NCBI GenBank assembly: GCA_003455945.1
Contig: DMPQ01000020.1
Coordinates: 2,341-7,862 of the forward strand
Source of the DNA: Planctomycetaceae bacterium
GTDB lineage: Bacteria; Planctomycetota; Planctomycetia; Pirellulales; Pirellulaceae
Direction of reading: 5' to 3'
Length of the DNA stretch: 5,522 nt
The notes below the pieces were generated by a model that worked only from the letters and a program-made list of their open reading frames with translations, searched no databases and was not told where the DNA came from. Both the position numbers and the translations under genes were made by a program. Each line of letters opens with the position of its first letter. Position 1 is the stretch's first letter. This document shows, piece by piece, positions 1-5,522 of this stretch.

Positions 1-60
1 TGTCGACGGAACGGCTCACGCCTCGCCTTGCGGGTTCGCGCCCGACAGCTTCGCGTCGAC

Positions 61-106
61 AATGCGGCGACTCGGACGAGTCTCGATTCGTCCTTGTTGC
101 CGCATT
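61..106 (+). other. Long near-perfect hairpin in the ldhA upstream region
   Basis: Bases 61-71 pair with 96-106 (11 pairs, one G-T). After a two-base mismatch (72-73 against 94-95), bases 74-80 pair with 87-93 (7 pairs, one G-T), leaving a six-base loop at 81-86. It ends 36 bases before the ldhA start codon. There is no T-run after it on the + strand (only TT then CCCC). It may therefore be a structured mRNA leader, a regulator-binding inverted repeat, or a factor-assisted terminator of a gene left of the window. The sequence does not decide between these. Bases 1-60 hold nothing else I can name. Confidence 0.55.
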
Positions 107-133
107 CCCCTCGAGGCTCCCGATCGCGATTCC

Positions 134-139
134 GGAGGA
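134..139 (+). promoter_or_regulatory. Shine-Dalgarno sequence of ldhA
   Basis: GGAGGA lies four bases before the ATG at 143. It supports that start over the in-frame ATG at 62, which has no comparable site upstream. The spacing is slightly short but workable. Confidence 0.7.
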
Positions 140-142
140 CCG

Positions 143-1144
143 ATGCGTATCGCCGTCTTCAGTTCGAAGCCCTACGACCGCGCGTTTCTCGACGGGGCGA
201 ATCGATCGTTCGGGCATGAACTCGTCTACTTCGAGCCGCGACTGACGGTCGAGACGGTCGGATTGGCCGCCGGCTTCCCGGGGATCTGCGTCTTCGTCAA
301 CGATCGCCTGGACGCCGCGGTTCTCGAGCCGTTGACGGCAGGTGGGACTCGCGCGATCGCGCTCCGCTGTGCCGGATTCAACAACGTCGATCTCGTGACG
401 GCGGAGCGGCTGGGGATCGACGTCGTGCGCGTACCGGCCTATTCGCCGCACGCGGTGGCCGAGCACACCGTCGCGCTGATTCTGGCGCTCGACCGGAAGA
501 TCCATCGGGCTCACGCGCGGGTTCGCGAAGGGAACTTCTCGCTCGACGGGCTCCTCGGCTTCGATCTGCACGGCCGCACGGTCGGGATCGTCGGCACCGG
601 CGTGATCGGTCGCGTCGTCGCGAAGATCTTCGGCGGCTTCGGCTGCCGCCTGCTCGGCTTCGATCCTCGTCCGAACGATGACGCTCGCCGACTGCAGGTC
701 GAATACGTGCCGCTCGACGAACTGCTCGAACGCTCGGACATCGTCACGCTCCATTGCCCGCTGACTCCCGAGACGCGTCATCTGATCGATGCACGGGCGA
801 TCGGACGGATGAAGACCGGCGCGATGCTGGTGAACACCAGTCGCGGTGCGGTGATCGATACGCGCGCAGCGATCGACGGGCTCAAGTCCGGGCGACTCGG
901 TTCGCTTGCGCTGGATGTCTACGAGGAGGAGGGAGACTACTTCTTCGAGAACCTGTCCGATCAGGTGATCGCCGACGACGTGCTCGCGCGGTTGCTGACC
1001 TTTCCGAACGTGCTGGTGACCAGCCATCAGGCCTTCTTCACGCAAGAGGCGATGGAGGCGATCGCGACGACGACGCTCGGCAATCTGCGCGATCTCGAAC
1101 AGACAGGGGACTGCGCGAATCGGGTCCCGATGCCGGGTCGATGA
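143..1144 (+). CDS. ldhA: D-lactate dehydrogenase (D-2-hydroxyacid dehydrogenase family)
   Basis: This is a cytoplasmic NAD-dependent D-lactate dehydrogenase that reduces pyruvate to D-lactate and regenerates NAD+. The 333-residue product matches the usual length of the LdhA family (about 330). It follows E. coli LdhA closely from memory, including the stretches [12 protein letters not shown] (residues 73-84), VRVPAYSP (95-102) and LHCPLTPE (203-210). The Rossmann glycine motif GTGVIG is at 151-156, with Asp174 placed to bind the NAD ribose. The catalytic triad appears intact: Arg234 in NTSRG, Glu263 in DVYEEEGD and His295 in SHQAF, with the 29- and 32-residue spacings known from bacterial D-LDHs. 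The ATG at 143 was chosen because it aligns with the family N-terminus ([12 protein letters not shown]) and has GGAGGA at 134-139. An in-frame ATG at 62 would add 27 unrelated residues and overlap a hairpin. The gene stands alone and is convergent with the next gene. A broader 2-hydroxyacid specificity cannot be excluded. Confidence 0.95.
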   Translation: MRIAVFSSKPYDRAFLDGANRSFGHELVYFEPRLTVETVGLAAGFPGICVFVNDRLDAAVLEPLTAGGTRAIALRCAGFNNVDLVTAERLGIDVVRVPAYSPHAVAEHTVALILALDRKIHRAHARVREGNFSLDGLLGFDLHGRTVGIVGTGVIGRVVAKIFGGFGCRLLGFDPRPNDDARRLQVEYVPLDELLERSDIVTLHCPLTPETRHLIDARAIGRMKTGAMLVNTSRGAVIDTRAAIDGLKSGRLGSLALDVYEEEGDYFFENLSDQVIADDVLARLLTFPNVLVTSHQAFFTQEAMEAIATTTLGNLRDLEQTGDCANRVPMPGR

Positions 1145-1182
1145 GCGGACGGGTGTCGGCTCTGCCGATCGATGTCCGCTTT
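1144..1182 (+). terminator. Candidate terminator hairpin between convergent genes
   Basis: Starting at the last base of the ldhA stop codon, 1144-1150 (AGCGGAC) pairs perfectly with 1174-1180 (GTCCGCT). Inside, 1155-1160 pairs with 1164-1169 (five Watson-Crick pairs and one G-T) around a three-base loop. The stem is followed by only three T residues (1180-1182), so it is a weak intrinsic terminator at best. Its position in the 66-base gap between two stop codons fits a role in ending ldhA transcription. Confidence 0.4.
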
Positions 1183-1210
1183 CCGGTCGAACGACTCTCG
1201 GCGAACGTCG

Positions 1211-2962
1211 TCAGCCGAGCAGCACGAGCAGTTGCGCGGCGACGATCCTTAGGAGCATCGTCAGCGGGTAGACGGCGGCATACGCCTTGGAGCAACTCTC
1301 CGATTCGGTCAGGGACTGAGCGAACGAAAGCGCGGGCGGGTCGGTCATGCTCCCCGCCATCGCGCCGCAGAGGATGCAGTAGTTCTGTCCGGCCCAGACC
1401 CGAGCGACGATGCCGACGATCAGCAGCGGCAGGAGCGTCGTCAGCAGGCCGGCGACGATCCAGCCGGCCCCTTCCAGACTGAACGCCAGCGCCAGAAAGG
1501 TTCGCCCCGCTCCGAGTCCTGCCGCGGCGAGAAACAGGATCATGCCGAGCTGGCGGAGCGCATGATTGGCCGAACTCGGGATGTACCAGACGAGTCGCCC
1601 GATGCTGCCGACCAGTCCGAACGCGATTCCCGCCAGCAGCGGACCGCCGGCCAGGCCGAAGCGGACCGGCGTGGCGAGACCGGGGACCGGGATGCCGATC
1701 GTTCCGAGCAGGATCCCGGCGGTGATGCCGATGAACATCGGCACGAACGGCGTCTGCTGGAGACTCCGCGCGCTGTTGCCCAACAGCGCCGCCGTCTGTT
1801 CGACCGCCGCCGGATCGCCGACGACATGCACGACATCGCCGAAGTGGAGCTGAGTCGCGCCGCGCGCCGGCATCTCGATCCCGGCCCGTTCGATTCGCGT
1901 GACGGTGGTGCCGAAGAGCTGATCGAGCGCCAGTTCGGCGAGCGATCGGTTGAGAATCTCGGAACGGGTCACGAAAACGCGACTGACTCGGACGTTGCCC
2001 GTTCGCTGCGTCAGGTCGATGTCGCTCTTCGGCCCGATCGACGGCTCGATCCGATCGAGACTCTCGCGCGTCCCGACGACCTGGATCACGTCTCCCGGAT
2101 GCAGGACCGTCCGATCGTTCGCGGCGACGACGTCGTTCGAGTCGCTGCGCAGGATGCGCGAGATGCGGATGCCGGTCTCCTCGACTCCCGCCAGTCGCCC
2201 GAACGGCAATCCGTTCAGATGGCGATTGTCGATCAGCAGACAGCGTCGTTCGAGCGCCTCGTGCTCCGCCGCTTCCTGCTCCCGCAGCAGTCGCGCCTCG
2301 GTCGCCACGTCGATCCGAAAGAGCCTCCTGAGGAGCAGCATCGCGAGGATGATCCCCGCGACGCCGCCGGGATAGGTGACCGCATAGGTCGCGGTCAGAT
2401 CGGTGATCCGATCGTGCGACTCGGAAGGAACCGCCGCAGCATCCTGCGAGTCGCCGCCGCGGAGATCGTTCGTCGGCGCGGGAGCGTCGCCGGTAACGCC
2501 GTTCTCGCGCGATTCGGAACTTCGTCGCCACGAAAGCGCCTGTTCCGCGGCGGCAAGAGCAGGCGTGTTGGTCGTCGCGCCGCAGAACAGTCCGGCAGCG
2601 GCCGGAGGCGTCAGGCCGAGCAGCCAGGCGGCGAGCATCGCGCTCCCCAACCCCAGGACGACGATGCCGGTCGCCATCAGATTCAGACTCGCACCGCGGC
2701 GAGCCAGCAGACGCAGAATCCCGGGCCCGAGTTCGATGCCGGTGGTGAAGACGAAGAGGAGCAGGCCGAACTCCTTGGCGAAGCTCAGCATGTCCGAATC
2801 GACGCTGCCGCCGGCGCGGCCGATCAGGTCACCGGCGATCAGGCCGGCGAGCAGCACGCCGGCGGTACCGAGACTGACGCCGCGCACCTTGATCCCGCCG
2901 AACATCAGACCGGCGACGGCGACGGCGGCGATCGCCAGGATCGCGAAACTGACGGCAGACAT
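1211..2962 (-). CDS. yidE: YidE-family putative transporter (AspT/Asp-Al_Ex fold with two RCK_C domains)
   Basis: This is an inner-membrane transporter of the aspartate-alanine exchanger superfamily. The substrate of YidE proteins is not established, so none is assigned. The 583-residue product resembles E. coli YidE (about 553) along its length. An N-terminal membrane half (residues 1-215) contains SDMLSFAKEFGLLLFVFTTGIELGPG (split here as residues 56-81) and GATTNTPAL (128-136). Two cytosolic TrkA-C/RCK_C domains follow, at about 222-306 and 320-398. A C-terminal membrane half (about 405-583) has LAGGPL (437-442), SANHALRQLG (464-473) and GSMTDPPAL (537-545). GATTNTPAL/YAVTYPGG and GSMTDPPAL/YAAVYPLT are matching halves of the internal duplication. 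The ATG at 2962 matches the family N-terminus and has GAAGG nine bases upstream (2972-2976 on the complement). A hydrophilic insert at residues 146-186 is unusual. The gene lies 245 bases downstream of the metal-transporter fusion on the same strand. Confidence 0.92.
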   Translation of the reverse strand: MSAVSFAILAIAAVAVAGLMFGGIKVRGVSLGTAGVLLAGLIAGDLIGRAGGSVDSDMLSFAKEFGLLLFVFTTGIELGPGILRLLARRGASLNLMATGIVVLGLGSAMLAAWLLGLTPPAAAGLFCGATTNTPALAAAEQALSWRRSSESRENGVTGDAPAPTNDLRGGDSQDAAAVPSESHDRITDLTATYAVTYPGGVAGIILAMLLLRRLFRIDVATEARLLREQEAAEHEALERRCLLIDNRHLNGLPFGRLAGVEETGIRISRILRSDSNDVVAANDRTVLHPGDVIQVVGTRESLDRIEPSIGPKSDIDLTQRTGNVRVSRVFVTRSEILNRSLAELALDQLFGTTVTRIERAGIEMPARGATQLHFGDVVHVVGDPAAVEQTAALLGNSARSLQQTPFVPMFIGITAGILLGTIGIPVPGLATPVRFGLAGGPLLAGIAFGLVGSIGRLVWYIPSSANHALRQLGMILFLAAAGLGAGRTFLALAFSLEGAGWIVAGLLTTLLPLLIVGIVARVWAGQNYCILCGAMAGSMTDPPALSFAQSLTESESCSKAYAAVYPLTMLLRIVAAQLLVLLG

Positions 2963-2990
2963 GAACGACAGCCTTCGGAAAACGACACGA

Positions 2991-3010
2991 CCGTCGAGCG
3001 GGAGCGACGG
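2991..3010 (-). other. Stem-loop in the yidE leader
   Basis: CCGTCG (2991-2996) pairs with CGACGG (3005-3010) around an eight-base loop. On the minus strand it is followed eight bases later by TTTT and then by the yidE Shine-Dalgarno site. It could be a weak attenuator-like terminator or simply a structured leader. Confidence 0.3.
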
Positions 3011-3100
3011 CGCCGAGTCGTCTCATCATCCCCGTCCGCGTCTCGGAGCCCAGGGGAGGCTAGAGGTGAATTCCGGATGAAGCGTCCGAACTCCCGAGCC

Positions 3101-3116
3101 AGGTCCCCTCGGACCT
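3101..3116 (-). other. Small stem-loop in the gap after the fusion gene
   Basis: AGGTCC (3101-3106) and GGACCT (3111-3116) form a perfect six-base-pair stem with a four-base loop. It lies 91 bases past the stop codon at 3208. No T-run follows on the minus strand, so it is not a standard intrinsic terminator. It could be a chance palindrome or a regulator site. Confidence 0.3.
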
Positions 3117-3207
3117 CCCGGCACCGGTGCATTGCGTTCGCTTCGCCGACAGCGACGACCGGCGCCTTCCGCGGATCGGCCGACCGGGATCAGGCATCTC
3201 GGATCGC

Positions 3208-5522
3208 CTAACGCCGTCGGAGCCACGGGAGCAACGTCTCGATCTGCTCGGCGGTCAACGAGGTTCCTGGAGGATGATCGCCGTCGGTCAGCAGGTCGCG
3301 GAGCGAGTCGAAGGTGCCGTCGTGACGGAATCGATCGCGCTGCGCTACCCCTCGCAGCGACGGCGGATTGAAACGAGTCGCTCCTGTCGCGTCGACCGCT
3401 CCGGTCTCGAAGGCGCCGTTGGTCGTGTAGGTGAGTGGACCGACATGACAGCGTCCGCAATGCTCCCGCATCAGACTCTCCCCGATCGCCCGCTCTTCCC
3501 CCGACAACGGCGTTCGATCGATTCGCGGCGGTGGTGGCGGTTCGAGCACGTACAGATAGCCGACCAGCTCGCGCAATGCCGTCGGATCGATCGTGCCGCG
3601 CTGAGTCGTCTCGACCGACAGCCGGACCTGTTCGGCCAGCTCCTGATGATTCCCCAGCCAACCCCACGGGTCGGTTTCGGAGGTGCCCAGCAACGACGGC
3701 GTCAGTTTCGGCGTCCCCCAGCTGCCGTCGCCGAACGTATCGGCCATCACGAACGCGCTGTGCCCGTCGACATGACAGCTCCCGCAACTCGTGCTCCCGT
3801 CATGCGACAGCTTCGCCGATCGGAACAGACGCTCGCCGCGCTCGCGATAGGTCATGGAGCGAGTCGTTCGCGGCTCGAACGGAATCGTCTCGGTGACGTC
3901 GCTCCGCTTCGATGCGTCATCGCTCGTTCCGGTGAGACGCGCCATACGAGCCCCGCTTCGGAGCACTCCCCAGACTTCGTCCGTCTCGGTCTCGATCAGT
4001 CCGAGCGGCTCCCCAGGGAGTTCGTGTCGCACGACAAGAGCCTGACGTTCCGGATCGATCGCGATCACCGAGTCGGTGCCGCGAAGCGCCACGAGGATCG
4101 CATCGTCGCGCACCAGGATCGCACCGGGATCGCCGGCCGGAGCGAGCGCATCGAGATCGATCGCGCTTCCCTCGTTCCATGCCTCGGCCGGATCCAGTGC
4201 GAAGCGATCGAGAGCGATCCGAACAAGACGATTGACGACGCGCGAGCCGCCGGCGAGGGAGCTTGCCGAGTCGCGGTCCGAGACCGATTCGATCCGCTGC
4301 TCGGTTACCCAAAGCGAACCTCGCGACCGATCGAGCGCCAACCCGCCGACATGATGTCCGGCGCCGATCCAACGCTCCTCGATCGTCGTCAGATCGTCGT
4401 TCACCAGACCGAACGTCGTCCCGAACGCATCGGCGATCAGCCACCGCTCGTCGACCCGGAGGGCGACTCCCGGAGCCCAATCGAGATCGAGCACCGCAGC
4501 GGGACCCGGGAGCCTCTCCAGTGAGGCGACGCGTTCCGAAGCGTCATGTTCATCGGATCCATGCTCCGCAGCAGGACGATCGATGGTCGCTCGCCGTTCC
4601 TGCTCGCCGGGAAATCTGTCCGCCGGTGGCGTCGGATCGAAAGCCAGCACCGCTCGTCCCCAGCGACTCGTGCCGACCGCTCGACCATGGCGATCGAAGC
4701 CGATCCAGCGGTCGATCTCGACCGGCGATCGGGCGATCGGATGCAGCTGACCGTCATCCCGCAGCAGCGCAACGACTCGATCGCGACCGGCGAGCAGCCA
4801 GGCCGAGTCGTCGTTCAGGCGGATCGCGGCGCTTGTCGCGAACGCCGTTCCGTCAGGAGCGAGCACGTCGATCCGTTCGCTCGCCCGATGTTTCGGAACC
4901 AGTCGAAAAAGATGTCCGGCTCGGTCGATCTGCAGCACGACGGTCGATCCGCCGGTCGCGCGGTTCGCGCCGGCATTCTCCCGTCGATCGCGCGCTTGCG
5001 TCACGCTCGCCAACGAATCGACGATCGGCTCGTCGAGGTCATCCGTCGCCATCGGCGTCACGGGAGCGTGCGTCTGAGCGGCGGCGGCGTTTGCCGGCCA
5101 CCACCGCGCGATCCCCGGGAGGACCTTGGTGACGAGCACGACGACCGAGAAGGTGACGAGGACGAGCACACCGATCGCGGCGATGGTGTTCAGGAGCGGG
5201 CCGTTGCGATGCGAGCCCATCACGTCAGTCCGGTTGGTCAGAGCCAGGAGCATCACCGCCAGCAGCGGCGAGACGACGACGGTGAGCGCCTGAGCGATGA
5301 CGACCAGATCGGTCGCCGACCAACCGGCCAGCGCGTTCGCGAGTGCCGAGAGCATGCCGAGGAGCAGGACGAGGACGGCGAAGCAGCGAGGTCGGAAGTC
5401 CACGGGGCGTGCGCCGAGACCGAGGCCGTCCGCCAAGAGGAAGCCGCCGATCGATGCGTTGACCAGAAACGACGAGTAGGCGGCGCTGAACAGCCCGGCG
5501 GCGAAGATCCGTCGCCCCCACG
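3208..5522 (-). CDS. NRAMP-family metal transporter fused to beta-propeller and di-heme cytochrome c (5' end outside window)
   Basis: The frame enters at the right edge with no stop or credible start, so the N-terminal NRAMP core (helices 1-7) is missing; 770 residues are visible. Counting from the first full codon (5518-5520), residues 1-137 are an NRAMP C-terminus. Its helices lie at about 5-27, 46-66, 71-95 and 112-134, with signatures [18 protein letters not shown] and [13 protein letters not shown]. Residues 138-190 are an Ala/Pro and charged linker. Residues 191-535 look like a YVTN-type beta-propeller by short strand/turn patterns such as [14 protein letters not shown] and [15 protein letters not shown]. 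Residues 549-770 form a di-heme cytochrome c domain resembling the MauG/cytochrome c peroxidase-like modules found after propellers. Haem 1 is CGSCH (579-583; bases 3772-3786) and haem 2 is CGRCH (688-692; bases 3445-3459), followed by PPSLRG and [14 protein letters not shown]. With 11 NRAMP helices and a cytoplasmic N-terminus, the haem part lies outside the cytoplasm. I infer Mn/Fe-type transport coupled to redox or peroxide chemistry. Substrate-binding helices 1 and 6 cannot be checked here. Confidence 0.85.
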   Translation of the reverse strand, partial: WGRRIFAAGLFSAAYSSFLVNASIGGFLLADGLGLGARPVDFRPRCFAVLVLLLGMLSALANALAGWSATDLVVIAQALTVVVSPLLAVMLLALTNRTDVMGSHRNGPLLNTIAAIGVLVLVTFSVVVLVTKVLPGIARWWPANAAAAQTHAPVTPMATDDLDEPIVDSLASVTQARDRRENAGANRATGGSTVVLQIDRAGHLFRLVPKHRASERIDVLAPDGTAFATSAAIRLNDDSAWLLAGRDRVVALLRDDGQLHPIARSPVEIDRWIGFDRHGRAVGTSRWGRAVLAFDPTPPADRFPGEQERRATIDRPAAEHGSDEHDASERVASLERLPGPAAVLDLDWAPGVALRVDERWLIADAFGTTFGLVNDDLTTIEERWIGAGHHVGGLALDRSRGSLWVTEQRIESVSDRDSASSLAGGSRVVNRLVRIALDRFALDPAEAWNEGSAIDLDALAPAGDPGAILVRDDAILVALRGTDSVIAIDPERQALVVRHELPGEPLGLIETETDEVWGVLRSGARMARLTGTSDDASKRSDVTETIPFEPRTTRSMTYRERGERLFRSAKLSHDGSTSCGSCHVDGHSAFVMADTFGDGSWGTPKLTPSLLGTSETDPWGWLGNHQELAEQVRLSVETTQRGTIDPTALRELVGYLYVLEPPPPPRIDRTPLSGEERAIGESLMREHCGRCHVGPLTYTTNGAFETGAVDATGATRFNPPSLRGVAQRDRFRHDGTFDSLRDLLTDGDHPPGTSLTAEQIETLLPWLRRR

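Larger units (their letters stand above)
2963..3207 (-). other. Intergenic gap and yidE leader
   Basis: These 245 bases separate the stop of the fusion gene from the yidE start. I see no convincing gene: open stretches here are tails of antisense frames over the neighbours. On the minus strand the gap contains a stem-loop at 3101-3116, another at 2991-3010, a TTTT run (2979-2982) and the yidE ribosome site (2972-2976). No clear -35/-10 pair stands out. The length leaves room for a separate yidE promoter. Confidence 0.6.

Noticed and set aside
1..61. Inverted repeat TGTCGACG (1-8) and CGTCGACA (54-61)
   Set aside because: Each arm contains the self-palindrome GTCGAC and the arms are 45 bases apart, so the match is weak evidence of a real element.
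35..63. Promoter-like pair TTCGCG (35-40) and GACAAT (58-63) with 17-base spacing
   Set aside because: Only three and four matches to the sigma-70 consensus; too weak in GC-rich DNA to annotate.
62..142. N-terminal extension of ldhA from the ATG at 62
   Set aside because: The extra 27 residues do not resemble the LdhA family, they run through the hairpin, and the Shine-Dalgarno at 134-139 fits the ATG at 143.
1038..2531. Minus-strand open frame overlapping yidE in another frame (497 codons)
   Set aside because: Composed mostly of Arg, Asp and Gly runs with no domain pattern; the overlapping frame is the real transporter.
1562..3211. Long open frame on the + strand (549 codons) antisense to yidE
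   Set aside because: Its product is Arg/Asp/Gly-rich with no recognisable fold and runs opposite a gene with clear full-length homology. It is the usual by-product of high GC.
3127..4524. Long + strand open frame (465 codons) antisense to the fusion gene
   Set aside because: Low-complexity, Arg-rich translation, while the opposite strand carries two CxxCH motifs and propeller-like strands in frame.
4263..5132. + strand open frame of 289 codons opposite the fusion gene
   Set aside because: Arg/Ser/Pro-rich shadow frame with no motif.
5218..5220. Internal ATG as start of a separate membrane-anchored cytochrome gene
   Set aside because: There is no Shine-Dalgarno upstream, and the residues around it ([13 protein letters not shown]) belong to the NRAMP C-terminus. 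A secondary start cannot be fully excluded.
5434..5436. TTG as start codon of the fusion gene
   Set aside because: It falls inside an NRAMP helix, and the frame continues upstream with good NRAMP sequence to the window edge, so the gene is truncated by the window rather than starting here.

Overview
The window is GC-rich (roughly two thirds G+C by eye) and almost fully coding, with three protein genes and no RNA gene, CRISPR array or insertion sequence that I can recognise. The organism is a Gram-negative-type bacterium able to make c-type cytochromes. The large redox/transport fusion, the sparse operon structure and the divergent NRAMP type would fit a planctomycete or a similar environmental lineage. 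That placement is a low-confidence inference. The word CGATCG is strikingly over-represented throughout.

Layout: (1) 1-142 is a leader region holding a long near-perfect hairpin (61-106) and a Shine-Dalgarno sequence. (2) 143-1144 (+) encodes a complete D-lactate dehydrogenase (LdhA family) with all catalytic residues. (3) 1145-1210 is a short convergent gap with a candidate terminator hairpin. (4) 1211-2962 (-) encodes a complete YidE-type putative transporter (AspT/Asp-Al_Ex fold: two membrane halves around two TrkA-C/RCK_C domains) with an extra hydrophilic insert. (5) 2963-3207 is a 245-base gap with two small stem-loops and the yidE leader. (6) 3208-5522 (-) is the 3' part of a gene that runs off the right edge. 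Its reading frame starts inside an NRAMP-family divalent-metal transporter (last four membrane helices visible). It then continues without a stop into a linker, a beta-propeller-like region and a di-heme cytochrome c domain with two CxxCH sites.

The third gene is the most interesting item. An 11-helix NRAMP ends outside the cytoplasm, which is where c-type haem is attached, so the fusion makes topological sense. It suggests a metal transporter carrying its own extracytoplasmic redox or peroxidase-like module. The YidE-like gene lies downstream on the same strand, but the 245-base gap argues against tight coupling. The lactate dehydrogenase is convergent and probably independent; it would regenerate NAD+ by reducing pyruvate.
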